A DNA stretch of 36,158 nt from Burkholderiales bacterium (GCA_028868895.1 JAGWTP010000035.1:1-36158); one strand, 5' to 3'. Positions 1-10,461 are shown, counted from the first letter of the stretch. Program-made: numbers and translations. Notes: generated by a model from the letters alone, not told the origin.

Positions 1-21
1 CTTTCGCGATCACGGCCGGCG

Positions 22-747
22 TCATTGCGCGATCTCGGCGTTGTGATACAGCGCCTGCACGTCGTCGAGGTCTTCGATGACGTCGAGCAGCTTCTGCATG
101 CGCTGGCCGTCCTCGCCCGAAAGCGCGACCGTGTTCTCGGCGCGCATCGTGACTTCGGCCAACTCGGGTTTCAGGCCGGCGGCTTCGAGCGCGGCCTTGA
201 CCGCCTCGAACTGCGGCGGCGCGCACAGCACCTCGATCGCGCCGTCGTCATCGGGGATCACGTCGTCGGCGCCGGCTTCGAGCGCCACTTCCATGACCTT
301 GTCTTCGCTGGTGCCGGGCGCGAACACCAGTTGCCCGCAGTGCCTGAACTGAAATGCGACCGAGCCTTCGGTGCCCATGTTGCCGCCGTACTTGCTGAAC
401 GCGTGGCGCACTTCGGCCACGGTGCGCACGCGGTTGTCGGTCATGCAGTCGACGATGATCGCCGCGCCGCCGATGCCGTAGCCCTCGTAGCGGATTTCCT
501 CGTAGGTCACGCCTTCGAGGTTGCCGGTGGCCTTGTCGATGTTCTTCTTGACGGTATCGGCCGGCATGTTGGCGGCCTTGGCCTTTTCGACCGCCAGGCG
601 CAGGCGCGGGTTCATCGCCAGGTCGCCGCCGCCCTGGCGCGCGGCCACGGTGATCTCGCGGATCACCCGGGTCCAGACCTTGCCGCGCTTTTCGTCCTGG
701 CGACCCTTGCGGTGCTGGATGTTGGCCCATTTGGAATGACCGGCCAT
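22..747 (-). CDS. yebC: YebC/PmpR family DNA-binding regulatory protein
   Basis: The 241-residue product opens with [18 protein letters not shown], the signature start of the YebC/PmpR (TACO1-like) family, and has the usual family length of about 240 residues. Family members are cytoplasmic. They have been described as transcriptional regulators, and more recent work links them to relief of ribosome stalling at proline-rich stretches. The acidic, glycine-rich middle ([19 protein letters not shown]) and the C-terminal [19 protein letters not shown] are typical. The reading frame stays open far upstream of the chosen start, but that extension is only an antisense shadow of the next gene. The ATG at 747 is fixed by the family N-terminus. 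The gene is divergent from the DUF853 ATPase, with 99 bases between their starts. Confidence 0.96.
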   Translation of the reverse strand: MAGHSKWANIQHRKGRQDEKRGKVWTRVIREITVAARQGGGDLAMNPRLRLAVEKAKAANMPADTVKKNIDKATGNLEGVTYEEIRYEGYGIGGAAIIVDCMTDNRVRTVAEVRHAFSKYGGNMGTEGSVAFQFRHCGQLVFAPGTSEDKVMEVALEAGADDVIPDDDGAIEVLCAPPQFEAVKAALEAAGLKPELAEVTMRAENTVALSGEDGQRMQKLLDVIEDLDDVQALYHNAEIAQ

Positions 748-846
748 GAGGCTCCCTTGGTTGCAGGCCCGGCGCACGCCGGACCGCGGTGTTTGTTCGA
801 TAGACTGCAATTTTACTTGGCGCCCCGCGCGCTTCCCGGAGCACCC

Positions 847-2454
847 ATGGCCGAGCCGATCCTGATCGCCAAGCGCGTCGTCCCCGGTCAAGAACCGATC
901 GAGTGCTTCCTGCTGCCCGCGCTGGCCAACCGCCACGGCCTGATCACCGGCGCCACCGGCACCGGCAAGACGATCACGCTGCAGACGCTGGCCGAGAACT
1001 TCAGCCGCCTGGGCGTGCCGGTGTTCATGGCCGACGTGAAAGGCGACCTGACCGGCATCACGCAGGCCGGCAGCGTCTCGCCCAAGCTGGCCGCGGTGCT
1101 GAAAGAGCGCGGCATCGAGCCGTCGCCCGCGGTCGCCTGCCCCGCCACCTTGTGGGACGTGTTCGCCACCGACGCGAAGGCCCAGGGCCACCCGGTGCGC
1201 GCCACCGTCAGCGACATGGGCCCGCTGCTGCTCGCGCGCATGCTGGCGCTCAACGAGACGCAGCAGGGCGTGCTGCAGCTCGTCTTCAAGATTGCCGACG
1301 ACAACGGCATGCTGCTGCTCGACCTGAAAGACCTGCGCGCGATGCTGCAGTACGTGGGCGACAACGCCAGCCAGTTCACGACCGAGTACGGCAACGTCAG
1401 CGCCGCCAGCATCGGCGCGATCCAGCGCGGCATTCTGCAGATCGACGAGCAGGGCGGCGACCGCTTCTTCGGCGAGCCGATGCTCAACATCGCCGACTTC
1501 ATGCAGACGGTGGAGGTGGGCGGCAAGGCGCGCGGCGTCGTCAACATCCTCGCCGCCGACCAGTTGATGAACAGCCCGCGGCTGTATGCGACCTTCCTGC
1601 TGTGGATGCTCAGCGAGCTCTTCGAGCAGATGCCCGAGGTCGGCGACCTGGAGCAACCGAAACTGGTGTTCTTCTTCGACGAGGCGCACCTGCTGTTCAA
1701 CGAGGCGCCCAAGGCGCTCGTCGAGCGCATCGAGCTGGTCGTTCGGCTGGTGCGCAGCAAGGGCGTGGGCGTGTACTTCGTGACCCAGAACCCGCTCGAC
1801 ATCCCCGACACCGTGCTCGCGCAACTCGGCAACCGCGTGCAGCACGCGCTGCGCGCGTTCACGCCGCGCGACCAGAAGGCGGTGAAGGCGGCGGCGAGCA
1901 CGATGCGCGCGAACCCGGGCCTGGACATCGAGACCGCGATCACCGAGCTGGCCGTCGGCGAGGCGCTGGTGAGCCTGCTCGACGACAAGGGCCGGCCTTG
2001 TCCGACCCAGCGCGTCTATGTGATCCCACCCGGCAGCCAGATCGGGCCGATCACGCCGGCGCAACGCCTGGCGTTGATCGAGGGCTCGCTGGTCGCCGGT
2101 GTCTACGAGAAGGCGGTCGACCGCGAATCGGCCTACGAAAAGCTCAAGGGGCGCGCCGCCGCGGGCCCGGCCGGCACACCGGCATCGACCGGCGCCACCG
2201 CACCGCCGGCCGACACGCTCAACCCACCCGGTGGCGCAGCGCCCGCGCCCGCGCCCGCCCCCGAGGCCGGCGGCGGCCTGTTCGGCGGCCTGAGAGACGT
2301 GCTGTTCGGCAGCACCGGCCCACGTGGCGGCCGCCACGAGGGCCTGGCCGAAGCGGCAGCGCGCTCGGCGGTGCGCACGATCGGCTCGAGTGTCGGGCGC
2401 GAGATCGTTCGCGGCGTGCTCGGCGGCATCCTGGGCGGTGGCCGGCGGCGCTGA
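847..2454 (+). CDS. HerA-like / DUF853 P-loop ATPase
   Basis: A 535-residue cytoplasmic ATPase of the DUF853 (HerA-helicase C-terminal-like) family, similar in type to E. coli YjgR. Walker A is GATGTGKT at residues 35-42. Walker B is [12 protein letters not shown], with D278 and E279 as the acidic pair. [19 protein letters not shown] supplies the expected arginine-rich sensor region. The family is related to DNA-pumping HerA/FtsK motors, but its substrate is not established. The last ~120 residues are a low-complexity Ala/Pro/Gly linker followed by a glycine- and arginine-rich tail ([12 protein letters not shown]). The ATG at 847 follows a GGAG five bases upstream and gives the family N-terminus; the frame is open further upstream only because it runs antisense to yebC. 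Confidence 0.93.
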   Translation: MAEPILIAKRVVPGQEPIECFLLPALANRHGLITGATGTGKTITLQTLAENFSRLGVPVFMADVKGDLTGITQAGSVSPKLAAVLKERGIEPSPAVACPATLWDVFATDAKAQGHPVRATVSDMGPLLLARMLALNETQQGVLQLVFKIADDNGMLLLDLKDLRAMLQYVGDNASQFTTEYGNVSAASIGAIQRGILQIDEQGGDRFFGEPMLNIADFMQTVEVGGKARGVVNILAADQLMNSPRLYATFLLWMLSELFEQMPEVGDLEQPKLVFFFDEAHLLFNEAPKALVERIELVVRLVRSKGVGVYFVTQNPLDIPDTVLAQLGNRVQHALRAFTPRDQKAVKAAASTMRANPGLDIETAITELAVGEALVSLLDDKGRPCPTQRVYVIPPGSQIGPITPAQRLALIEGSLVAGVYEKAVDRESAYEKLKGRAAAGPAGTPASTGATAPPADTLNPPGGAAPAPAPAPEAGGGLFGGLRDVLFGSTGPRGGRHEGLAEAAARSAVRTIGSSVGREIVRGVLGGILGGGRRR

Positions 2455-2455
2455 C

Positions 2456-2479
2456 GACGGCGGCGCGCGTCGCGCCGTC
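2456..2479. terminator. Hairpin between convergent genes, possible bidirectional terminator
   Basis: GACGGCG at 2456-2462 pairs with CGCCGTC at 2473-2479 across a 10-base loop. It lies in the 33-base gap between the stop codons of the ATPase (2454) and the Mo-oxidoreductase (2488). There is no T-tract on either side, so the terminator role is inferred from position and symmetry alone. Confidence 0.35.
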
Positions 2480-2487
2480 ACCCTCGC

Positions 2488-3309
2488 TCAAATGCCCGCG
2501 TACCACTCGTAGCCCTGGTCTTCCCAGTAGCCACCGTTGCCATCGCGGATCTTCGCGAAGCTGTCGACCAGTTCGATGCGCATCACGTACTTGGCCTGCT
2601 TGTAGCCGAGCTGGCGCTCGACGCGTGCGCGCAGCGGCGCGCCGTTGGCCACCGGCAGCGGCTGGTCGTTGAGCTCGTAGGCGAGCAAGGTCTGCACGTG
2701 GTGGGCCTCGTCGAGGTCGATGCTCTCGTAGTACCGCGAGTCGTGGCCGTCGAGCGAGGGCCCGTCCATCGAATCGGCACAGCGAAACACCACGAACCTG
2801 GCGCTCGCCAGCGGCCTGACCTGCGCCAGCACGTGGCTGAGCTGCACGCCCTTCCATTTGCCGATCGAGCTCCAGCCTTCGACGCAGTCGTGGCGGGTGA
2901 TCTGGGTGCGCGAGGGCATCGCGCGCAGCTGCGCGAGGGTGAACTCGGCGGGCGCCTCGACCAGGCCGCCGACCTGCAGCTTCCAGTCCGTGAAGCCGCC
3001 GCGCAGCAGCGCCTGGTAGTCGGCGTCGACGGGCATCAGCGTGCCGTTGGTGCGGAAATGCGCGGCCACGTCGGCAGGGCTGAACTCCTGAGCCATCGCG
3101 TTGCGGCCGGCCACCGCGCGCTGCGCCACGCGGCTGAGGTCTTGCGCGCTCGTGAGCACATCGACGAACCCGGCATTGTTCGACAAGCGGTCGCAGCCCG
3201 CGAGTGCAAGCGTGCCCACCGACGCAAGCGCGGTGCGCAGCGCGGCGCGGCGGCTGGCGGTGCGAGGGCGGGCGTGCCCGCTGGAAATCAGTTTTCTGCC
3301 CATGTTCAT
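2488..3309 (-). CDS. Molybdopterin-dependent oxidoreductase, sulfite-oxidase fold, exported
   Basis: A 273-residue periplasmic oxidoreductase of the sulfite-oxidase/YedY (MsrP) superfamily. The Mo-ligating cysteine is C142 in the motif HDCVEGWSSIGKW, followed by KGVQLSHVL and FRCADSMDG, all typical of the fold. The N-terminus carries a twin arginine (R20-R21) before a hydrophobic stretch that ends in a lipobox (LALAGC, C39). It may therefore be a Tat-exported lipoprotein, which fits a cofactor folded in the cytoplasm. Its ATG overlaps the stop codon of the upstream cytochrome b gene (ATGA at 3309-3306), so the two are translationally coupled. The cytochrome is the obvious electron partner. 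The substrate cannot be read from sequence. Confidence 0.9.
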   Translation of the reverse strand: MNMGRKLISSGHARPRTASRRAALRTALASVGTLALAGCDRLSNNAGFVDVLTSAQDLSRVAQRAVAGRNAMAQEFSPADVAAHFRTNGTLMPVDADYQALLRGGFTDWKLQVGGLVEAPAEFTLAQLRAMPSRTQITRHDCVEGWSSIGKWKGVQLSHVLAQVRPLASARFVVFRCADSMDGPSLDGHDSRYYESIDLDEAHHVQTLLAYELNDQPLPVANGAPLRARVERQLGYKQAKYVMRIELVDSFAKIRDGNGGYWEDQGYEWYAGI

Positions 3310-4229
3310 TGCTCCGTCTTGTCTTGCGGCACCACGTACCAGCCGGTGATCATCGAGCGCAGGTGGTTCCAGGCACCGCTGACGATGACCTCGAACACAT
3401 GCACCAGCACGAACAGCAGCAAGCCGGTGGCCGCCAGAAAGTGCAGCGTGCGTGCCGACTGCCGGCCACCGAGCAGATCGACCCAACCGGTGAACACCGT
3501 GTCCAGGCGCGGCGACATCGCCATGCCGGCGACGACCAGCAGCGGCAGCAGGCCGAAGATCACCGCCAGGTAGGCCAGGTTCTGCAGCACGTTGTAGCGC
3601 TTGGCGGCCTCCCCGCTCGGGTGGCGAAACAGCAGGTGGTCCTTGATCGATGTGCCGATGTTGCGCAACTCGGTGCGGGTGGGCAGCAGGTCGTGGCGAA
3701 AGTGGCCGCTGAACAGGCCGTAGAGCAGGTACGCGGCGCCATTGATCACGAACAGCCAGGCGAAGAAGAAGTGCCAGTGCCGGCCCATCGACAACCATTG
3801 CGGCCCGGGGATCGTGGCCCACGAGGGGAACGCGCGCGCGACCCACTCGCCCGCCGGCCCGGACCGCGACGCGCCGAGCACGCCCTGGGTCACGAACTCG
3901 TGGCCGGCCACGCGCGTGACGCCGACGATGCCACCCGGCATCTGCAGCGCGGTGATCGAGACCCAGGGGTGCGCGAAGTCGGAGTCGCGCCCCCAGTACA
4001 GCGCCGGGTGGGCGTTGAAGATCGTCAGACCGCTCATCAACAGGATCGTCAGGCAGACGACGTTGATCCAGTGCATCACCCGCACCGGCAGGCGGTGGCG
4101 GTAGAAGCGCCGCGCTGCCGCGCGTGCCGCGGCTGGATCGAGCGCCGTGACGCCCGACGCCACCGCCGCAGGGGCCGTCGGTGACTTGGCTGAGGGCGCG
4201 GCGGGCAGCCGGGCGGTGGGTGTGGCCAT
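3306..4229 (-). CDS. Cytochrome b561 / b6-type membrane protein, redox partner of the Mo-enzyme
   Basis: A 307-residue inner-membrane b-type cytochrome of the bacterial cytochrome b561 / Ni-Fe-hydrogenase cytochrome b class. About four or five hydrophobic segments carry histidines suited to haem ligation: RVMHWINVV near the first segment, MGRHWHFFFAW in the middle, and ARTLHFLAAT and LVHVFEVIV in the last helices. It should pass electrons between the quinone pool and the coupled periplasmic Mo-oxidoreductase. An Ala/Pro-rich N-terminal extension of about 45 residues precedes the first helix. The ATG at 4229 has GAGGA about eight bases upstream; a longer in-frame start at 4352 would lack this. 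The 119 bases between this gene and the upstream peptidase gene should hold the operon promoter. Confidence 0.88.
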   Translation of the reverse strand: MATPTARLPAAPSAKSPTAPAAVASGVTALDPAAARAAARRFYRHRLPVRVMHWINVVCLTILLMSGLTIFNAHPALYWGRDSDFAHPWVSITALQMPGGIVGVTRVAGHEFVTQGVLGASRSGPAGEWVARAFPSWATIPGPQWLSMGRHWHFFFAWLFVINGAAYLLYGLFSGHFRHDLLPTRTELRNIGTSIKDHLLFRHPSGEAAKRYNVLQNLAYLAVIFGLLPLLVVAGMAMSPRLDTVFTGWVDLLGGRQSARTLHFLAATGLLLFVLVHVFEVIVSGAWNHLRSMITGWYVVPQDKTEQ

Positions 4230-4348
4230 GGGCGCTGTTCCTCGATGGGTGCTTGCGCATGCGTCGGCGCGGGGTGCGCCGAAGCGTCTGCGAGTCTGTC
4301 GAAACCGCAACCCCCTCCTTACATCGCGGCCATTTCGGGCCCGAGGGG

Positions 4349-6145
4349 TCACTCCATCGGCGTCATCTTCAGCGCCGGCTGCATCAGCACCCGCGCCTGC
4401 CGGGCCACATCGGTCACGATGCGGTGGGTGACGTAGCTGCTCTGGGTGTCGGGCTCGAGCGCGGCGATCGCCAGGTTGGCCAGCGGTTGGTCGAGGCCGA
4501 CGTAGTAGCTGCCGGCGCGCGCGTCGATCAGCGCCGCCACCCGCTCGACCTTGACGTGGACCACGCCGCCGGCATCGGCGATGCTGCCGCGCACGTCGTT
4601 GCGCTCGCCGAAGTCGCGCGCGGTCACGGTGTAGGTTTCGCCGCGCAGTTCACCGGCTTCGTCGAGCCGCTGCACCTGCAGCCCCAGCGCCCGCAGGCGC
4701 AGCACGGCGTCGGTCTGGTCGGCGCCGAGCCAGTAGCCGCACGGGCGCGCGCGCACCTTCAGTGAGTGAAGCTCGAGCGCGGAATCCCAGGCCACCGTGA
4801 CCGTCTTGTCGGCGCCCGTCAGCGGGTCGAGCATGCGCAGGTTGTATTCGCTCGGCGTGGGTTGCGCGGCGACGATCATCTCGCCCCGGCACGCCTTGGC
4901 GGCCACCTCGGCGTCGACATAGCCACGCAGCTTCTGCATGTCGTCGGCGCGCGCCGCGGCGCTCTTGAGCACGCTCGTGATCGCCGTGACCTGTGTGTAC
5001 ACGCGGCGCAGCAGGTGCGTGCGGCCCAGGCCGACGCCGCGGCTCTCGATCAGGAAACTCACCGCATTGCGCAGGCCGGTCACGTTGCGCATCGTGTCGG
5101 GCTGCACGCCGCCCATCGAGACCTTCTTGTCGGCCGGATCGGCCGAGGTGGTGTAGTACCACTCGGTGCTCAGGCCGTGCGCCTTGAGGCTTTGCAGCAT
5201 CGGCTGGCGAAACCACTCCTCGGAGGCCTTGGTGACGAACCCGGGCAGGTTGGCCACCATCGCGTACTGGACCAGCGCATCGAAGCGCGGCAGCGCATCG
5301 AACTTGGCCGGGTACGGACCAAAGGCCGAATACTCATGGGCGTCGACCACGACCACCGGCTTGAACTCGCGCTCCAGTTGCGCCTGGGCCTGGGCCTCGG
5401 GCGTGCGCAGCAGCAGGTGGTCGCGGTTCTCGTCGATGCCGCTGGCGGTCAGGCGCCGATCGGCCGCCGCGCCGTCGGGGTTGGCGCGCGGCAGGATCAC
5501 GACGTTGATGCGGTCCAGCAGCGGCGCCAGCGCACCCTGCGCCAGCTCCTGCGCGACCACGATCAGCGCCTCGCCGCCGGCAGGCTCGTCGCCGTGCTGC
5601 TCGCCGACGAGCAGCACGGTGGGCCGCGCCGGACTCGCCGTCGCACCGGTCGAAGCCAGCGGTACGGGCTCGCGGCTGAACTGCAGCGCTTCGAGCGGAA
5701 TGCCGGTCTGCGAGCTGCCGACCTGCAGCAGCCGCACCGTGGTCGCGTTGGCGGCGCCCTGCCCGTCGCGCACCAGGCCGTGCATCAGCGTGCGCAGTTC
5801 GGCATTGCTCGTGAAGCCGGCATGGCCGGGCTCGAACGCCGGCGTGTTGTAACTCACCAGCGGGTCGGGGAATCGCGCGGCCACTCCGGGACTCTCGACC
5901 ATCGGCGCCGGCGCCGACGCAGCCCCTGCCGAAGCAGCCGCCGAGGCAGCAACCTGTGCGGCCGGAACAACCGGTGCCGCCGACGCCTCGGCCGGCGCCG
6001 ACGCAGCGGCCATCACTGCCGGGCGGCTCGAGGTGGGCAAAGGCACCCACGCCGGCATCGGCGCGGCGCTGCAGGCCCACAAGGTCGTCACCGCCAGGCC
6101 GAGCGGCCATTGGCGCGTGAACGACTTCAAATTCCAAGATTGCAT
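4349..6145 (-). CDS. M14 family zinc carboxypeptidase, envelope-targeted
   Basis: A 598-residue metallocarboxypeptidase of the M14 family. The zinc motif HxxE is H184-G-D-E187 (GEQHGDEPAGGEAL). RANPDGAA and the DENRDHLLL segment supply the usual substrate and zinc region, HEYSAFGPYP a third histidine, and ESRGVGLGRTH the catalytic glutamate (E367). The N-terminus is a signal sequence ending in LWAC (C25), a somewhat irregular lipobox, followed by a ~100-residue Ala/Pro-rich linker. It is therefore probably a periplasmic or membrane-anchored peptidase acting on peptides or cell-wall fragments. The start at 6145 removes an unrelated upstream extension. There is no obvious functional link to the downstream cytochrome/Mo pair. 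Confidence 0.87.
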   Translation of the reverse strand: MQSWNLKSFTRQWPLGLAVTTLWACSAAPMPAWVPLPTSSRPAVMAAASAPAEASAAPVVPAAQVAASAAASAGAASAPAPMVESPGVAARFPDPLVSYNTPAFEPGHAGFTSNAELRTLMHGLVRDGQGAANATTVRLLQVGSSQTGIPLEALQFSREPVPLASTGATASPARPTVLLVGEQHGDEPAGGEALIVVAQELAQGALAPLLDRINVVILPRANPDGAAADRRLTASGIDENRDHLLLRTPEAQAQAQLEREFKPVVVVDAHEYSAFGPYPAKFDALPRFDALVQYAMVANLPGFVTKASEEWFRQPMLQSLKAHGLSTEWYYTTSADPADKKVSMGGVQPDTMRNVTGLRNAVSFLIESRGVGLGRTHLLRRVYTQVTAITSVLKSAAARADDMQKLRGYVDAEVAAKACRGEMIVAAQPTPSEYNLRMLDPLTGADKTVTVAWDSALELHSLKVRARPCGYWLGADQTDAVLRLRALGLQVQRLDEAGELRGETYTVTARDFGERNDVRGSIADAGGVVHVKVERVAALIDARAGSYYVGLDQPLANLAIAALEPDTQSSYVTHRIVTDVARQARVLMQPALKMTPME

Positions 6146-6446
6146 GCAACGCTCCAGGACGCCTCTGATCTGCACTCCAGCTCGGTCATGCCGTTGGGCA
6201 GACAGGGCGCATTTTGCAGCAGCAGGTCGCACCGGCGGCGCACCGGTTTCCGTTCGTCCGGGTCCTGGGGTCGTTCGTCGCGCTGCGCGACGCAGGGCCG
6301 TTGCAGACGCGAACGCAACGGCCTGGCCTGGCGCGCATCAATCCGGGATCAGTCGATTTGCCGCGGGGAGCCGTTCGGCAATTTCCGGCAGGCGTCCACC
6401 GCCATCGACCTCTGGGCGATGACTGCCGCCGGGGCATTCGCGTTCG
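6146..6446. other. Non-coding gap of 301 bases
   Basis: The gap lies between two minus-strand genes. Short open frames here have no family features and I do not call them. The only clear structure is a perfect 9-bp inverted repeat, GGCCGTTGC at 6296-6304 and GCAACGGCC at 6315-6323, with a 10-base loop. It has no adjoining T-run. The gap should also contain the promoter of the M14 peptidase gene, but no convincing -35/-10 pair stands out. Confidence 0.5.
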
Positions 6447-6917
6447 TCAGAGTCGGTGCAACTGCCCGCCTTCGAACTTGACGCGGTCACCGACGCGCAG
6501 GCCTTGAAGGTGCTGGAAGTCGAAGTCACGCACGCTGCCGTTTTCGAAGCGCACCTGCACGCGAAAGACCTCGTCATCGCGGCGTTTGAGCTTCTCGATC
6601 TCGTTGCCGGCGACCGCACCGCCGATCGCACCGACACCGGTGGCCACGGCCTGGCCATCGCCACCACCGAAGCGGCTGCCGACCACGCCGCCGACCACCG
6701 CACCGAGCACCGCACCGACACCGCTCGGCTGCGAGGCCACCGGCACGCGGCCGATGCTTTCGACGCGGCCGTATTCCACATATACGGGCACCGGCCGGGG
6801 CGATGCCACGGGTGCATACATCACGGTCTGTTCACGCATCGGCGGCCCGGCGCAGGCCGTCAGCAGTGCCAGGGTGGCCAGGCCGAGACCGGCCGAGAGA
6901 GGACGAACAGCAAACAT
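6447..6917 (-). CDS. Glycine-zipper 2TM outer-membrane lipoprotein (17 kDa antigen/SlyB-like)
   Basis: A 156-residue lipoprotein. The signal peptide ends in LLTAC with the acylated cysteine at C22. A Pro/Val/Tyr-rich linker follows, then a glycine-zipper segment at about residues 66-110 (GAVLGAVVGGVVGSRFGGGDG, then TGVGAIGGAVAGNEIEK) as in the Rickettsia 17-kDa antigen/SlyB family. The C-terminal ~45 residues (VRFENGSVRDFDF, GLRVGDRVKFEGGQLHRL) form a small beta-rich module. Family members sit in the outer membrane and affect envelope integrity; the exact role is unknown. It is followed on the same strand by the PXPV protein gene 101 bases upstream. Confidence 0.88.
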   Translation of the reverse strand: MFAVRPLSAGLGLATLALLTACAGPPMREQTVMYAPVASPRPVPVYVEYGRVESIGRVPVASQPSGVGAVLGAVVGGVVGSRFGGGDGQAVATGVGAIGGAVAGNEIEKLKRRDDEVFRVQVRFENGSVRDFDFQHLQGLRVGDRVKFEGGQLHRL

Positions 6918-7017
6918 CAGACGACTCCTTCAATGCAGACAAGGCACCGCACGCGGCCACGAATCGGAGCGCGAGCGCGGCGCAGCGGTCATTTTCGCCG
7001 ACGCGCCGCGGCTTCGT

Positions 7018-7425
7018 TCAATCGTCGCGATCACCGTGATCACGACGACCTCCGCGGTCGTGGTGGTCGCCGCCATAGCCACGGTCGCCGCGGTCTTCCC
7101 AGCGCCGCTCGCGATGACGCCAATCGCCGTCGTAGCGCGGGTAGGCCACCGGCACCGGCTGGTAGTACACGTCCTGGCGCGGGTAGTACGCGACCGGTGG
7201 CGCGACCCGGTACGCCGGCGCCCGCACATAGACCGGCGGCGCGGGCAGGTAGACCGGCTCGGCCTGGTACACCGGCACCGGCGCGTAATACGGCGCGTTC
7301 GACACGATCGCACCGACAGCCGGCAGGTTGATGCCGATCTGCCACGAAACATCGCCGGCATGCGCGGCTCCCGCGCCCAGCGTGGCAGCGGTGGCGATCA
7401 GCGCGGTGGCAATGGACTTGTACAT
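7018..7425 (-). CDS. PXPV-repeat exported protein
   Basis: A 135-residue secreted protein with a clean signal peptide (cleavage predicted after AHA, residue 23). The mature part contains degenerate PxPV/PxYV-type repeats (YAPVPVY, AEPVYLP, APPVYVRAP, VAPPV, QPVPVAYP), matching the PXPV repeat family common in Burkholderiales. The tail is strongly charged, rich in His, Arg, Asp and Gly (RRWEDRGDRGYGG, HHDRGGRRDHGDRDD). Function is unknown; the His/Asp-rich tail could bind metal, which is only a guess. The start at 7425 is supported by a near-perfect AAGGAGG, itself placed in the loop of a hairpin. The gene is divergent from glnS. Confidence 0.82.
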   Translation of the reverse strand: MYKSIATALIATAATLGAGAAHAGDVSWQIGINLPAVGAIVSNAPYYAPVPVYQAEPVYLPAPPVYVRAPAYRVAPPVAYYPRQDVYYQPVPVAYPRYDGDWRHRERRWEDRGDRGYGGDHHDRGGRRDHGDRDD

Positions 7426-7443
7426 CTGATCCTCCTTGATCAG
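7426..7443 (-). promoter_or_regulatory. Shine-Dalgarno presented in a hairpin loop next to the start codon
   Basis: Read on the minus strand, CTGATC (7443-7438), AAGGAG (7437-7432) and GATCAG (7431-7426) form a 6-bp stem with the Shine-Dalgarno as its loop, directly followed by the ATG at 7425. This could act as a translation-control element or as a landing site for an RNA-binding protein; no function is shown. Confidence 0.4.
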
Positions 7444-7579
7444 GCCGCACCTGTGGCCTGCGTGCTCTACAAACGCGGTGCACCCGGTGCGGCGTTGACT
7501 GATGTTGGTGCCACGAAGGTAAAGAGAAGTTTCGCGGCCGGCCGATGCCAGCGGCGCGGCGCATCGGTGCGGGGCACTT

Positions 7580-7608
7580 GGACCGCGTCGATAGAATCGA
7601 CGCGGTCC
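7580..7608 (+). promoter_or_regulatory. Perfect 13-bp inverted repeat enclosing the glnS -10 box
   Basis: GGACCGCGTCGAT (7580-7592) is exactly mirrored by ATCGACGCGGTCC (7596-7608) across a 3-base spacer. The centre contains TAGAAT (7592-7597), a five-of-six match to the sigma-70 -10 element, placed 42 bases before the glnS start codon. No good -35 at 17-base spacing is visible. A regulator bound here would directly occlude the promoter; alternatively, if transcription starts further upstream, the transcript would carry a strong hairpin. Confidence 0.55.
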
Positions 7609-7639
7609 CCGTCTCGGCCCCCGCCCGCCGCCCTCGCCC

Positions 7640-9427
<1,788 letters not shown>

Positions 9428-9431
9428 CTGC

Positions 9432-9446
9432 CCGCGGCGCCCGCGG
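9432..9446 (+). terminator. GC-rich hairpin just after glnS
   Basis: CCGCGG (9432-9437) and CCGCGG (9441-9446) form a 6-bp stem with a 3-base loop, starting five bases after the glnS stop. There is no T-run, so it is a candidate terminator only. The rest of the 155-base convergent gap shows nothing else. Confidence 0.3.
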
Positions 9447-9582
9447 CCGGTGAACGCGGCCCGCGCAGCGAGCAGCAAGGGGCTGGCGACCGAGGCGCTG
9501 TCGGAACACCAGCGGTTGTCGTGCACAAGCGCTGCGGCGGCGCGCAGCGTCGATCCGGACGCCGTTCAAGGCCCGCCCGACC

Positions 9583-10461
9583 TCACTCCTTCACCGACCC
9601 CGTCATCCCCGACACGTAATATTCGACGAAGAACGAGTAGATGAACGCCACCGGCAGCGAGCCGAACAGCGCGCCGGCCATCAGCGGGCCCCACTGGTAC
9701 ACATCGCCCTGCACGAGTTCGGTGACCACGCCGACCGGCAGCGTCTTGATCTCCGACGACGAGATGAACGTGAGCGCGTAGATGAACTCGTTCCACGACA
9801 GCGTGAAGGCGAAGATGCCGGCCGAGATCAGGCCCGGCACGGCCAGCGGCAGCACGATCTTGACCAGGATCTGCCAGCGGCTTGCGCCGTCGATCAGCGC
9901 GCACTCCTCGAGCTCGATCGGGATCGAGCGAAAGTAGCCCATCAGCAGCCAGGTGCAGAACGGGATCAGGAAGGTCGGGTAGGTCAGGATCAGCGCCCAG
10001 CGCGTGTCGAACAGGCCGAGCTTGAAGACCACGTTGGCCAGCGGGATGAACAGGATCGACGGCGGCACCAGGTAGGCCAGGAAGATCGCCAGCCCGACAT
10101 GGCGCGAGCCGCGAAAGCGCAGCCGCTCGATCGCGTAGGCGGCCAGCACCGAGGCGGCGAGCGAGAACCCGGTGGCCACCACCGACACCAACACGGTGTT
10201 CCACATCCAGGCCGGGAACGAGGTCTCGAACAGCAGCTTGTGGAAGTGCTCGAGCGTCGGCCCGACGACCCAGAACGGGTTGCCGGTGCGCGACAGCAAC
10301 TCCTGGTCGGGCTTCACCGAGGTGATCGCCATCCAGTAGAACGGAAACAGCAGCACGATCAGGAACACCACCAGCGGCAGGTAGACCGTGACCGCCTTGC
10401 GCGGCGTGGAGTCGAGAAAGCTCATCCCGACGGTGTCGGTGTTGCCCTTGTCGGCGCTCAT
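9583..10461 (-). CDS. Carbohydrate ABC transporter permease, MalG-type
   Basis: A 292-residue inner-membrane permease of the CUT1 carbohydrate ABC family. Six hydrophobic segments are visible (for example VTVYLPLVVFLIVLLFPFYW at the start and AGALFGSLPVAFIYSFFVEYY at the end). The ATPase-docking EAA loop is EECALIDGASRWQILVKIVLP. It ends with VSGMTGSVKE, the typical C-terminus of MalG/UgpE-type subunits. The ATG overlaps the stop of the other permease gene (ATGA at 10461-10458), so the two subunits are co-translated. It forms the channel with that permease, and the ATPase and binding protein lie upstream in the same operon. Confidence 0.93.
   Translation of the reverse strand: MSADKGNTDTVGMSFLDSTPRKAVTVYLPLVVFLIVLLFPFYWMAITSVKPDQELLSRTGNPFWVVGPTLEHFHKLLFETSFPAWMWNTVLVSVVATGFSLAASVLAAYAIERLRFRGSRHVGLAIFLAYLVPPSILFIPLANVVFKLGLFDTRWALILTYPTFLIPFCTWLLMGYFRSIPIELEECALIDGASRWQILVKIVLPLAVPGLISAGIFAFTLSWNEFIYALTFISSSEIKTLPVGVVTELVQGDVYQWGPLMAGALFGSLPVAFIYSFFVEYYVSGMTGSVKE

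Noticed and set aside
1-21. Possible start of another minus-strand gene beyond yebC
   Set aside because: Only 21 bases are available, too few to support a call.
748-2481. A long minus-strand open frame continuing upstream of yebC through the ATPase gene
   Set aside because: It is the antisense shadow of a well-supported ATPase; composition is Arg/Ala/Leu/His-rich low complexity and the true YebC N-terminus lies at 747.
6296-6323. A perfect 9-bp hairpin downstream of the glycine-zipper gene
   Set aside because: No T-run and over 120 bases from the stop codon, so I do not call it a terminator; mentioned only within the gap description.
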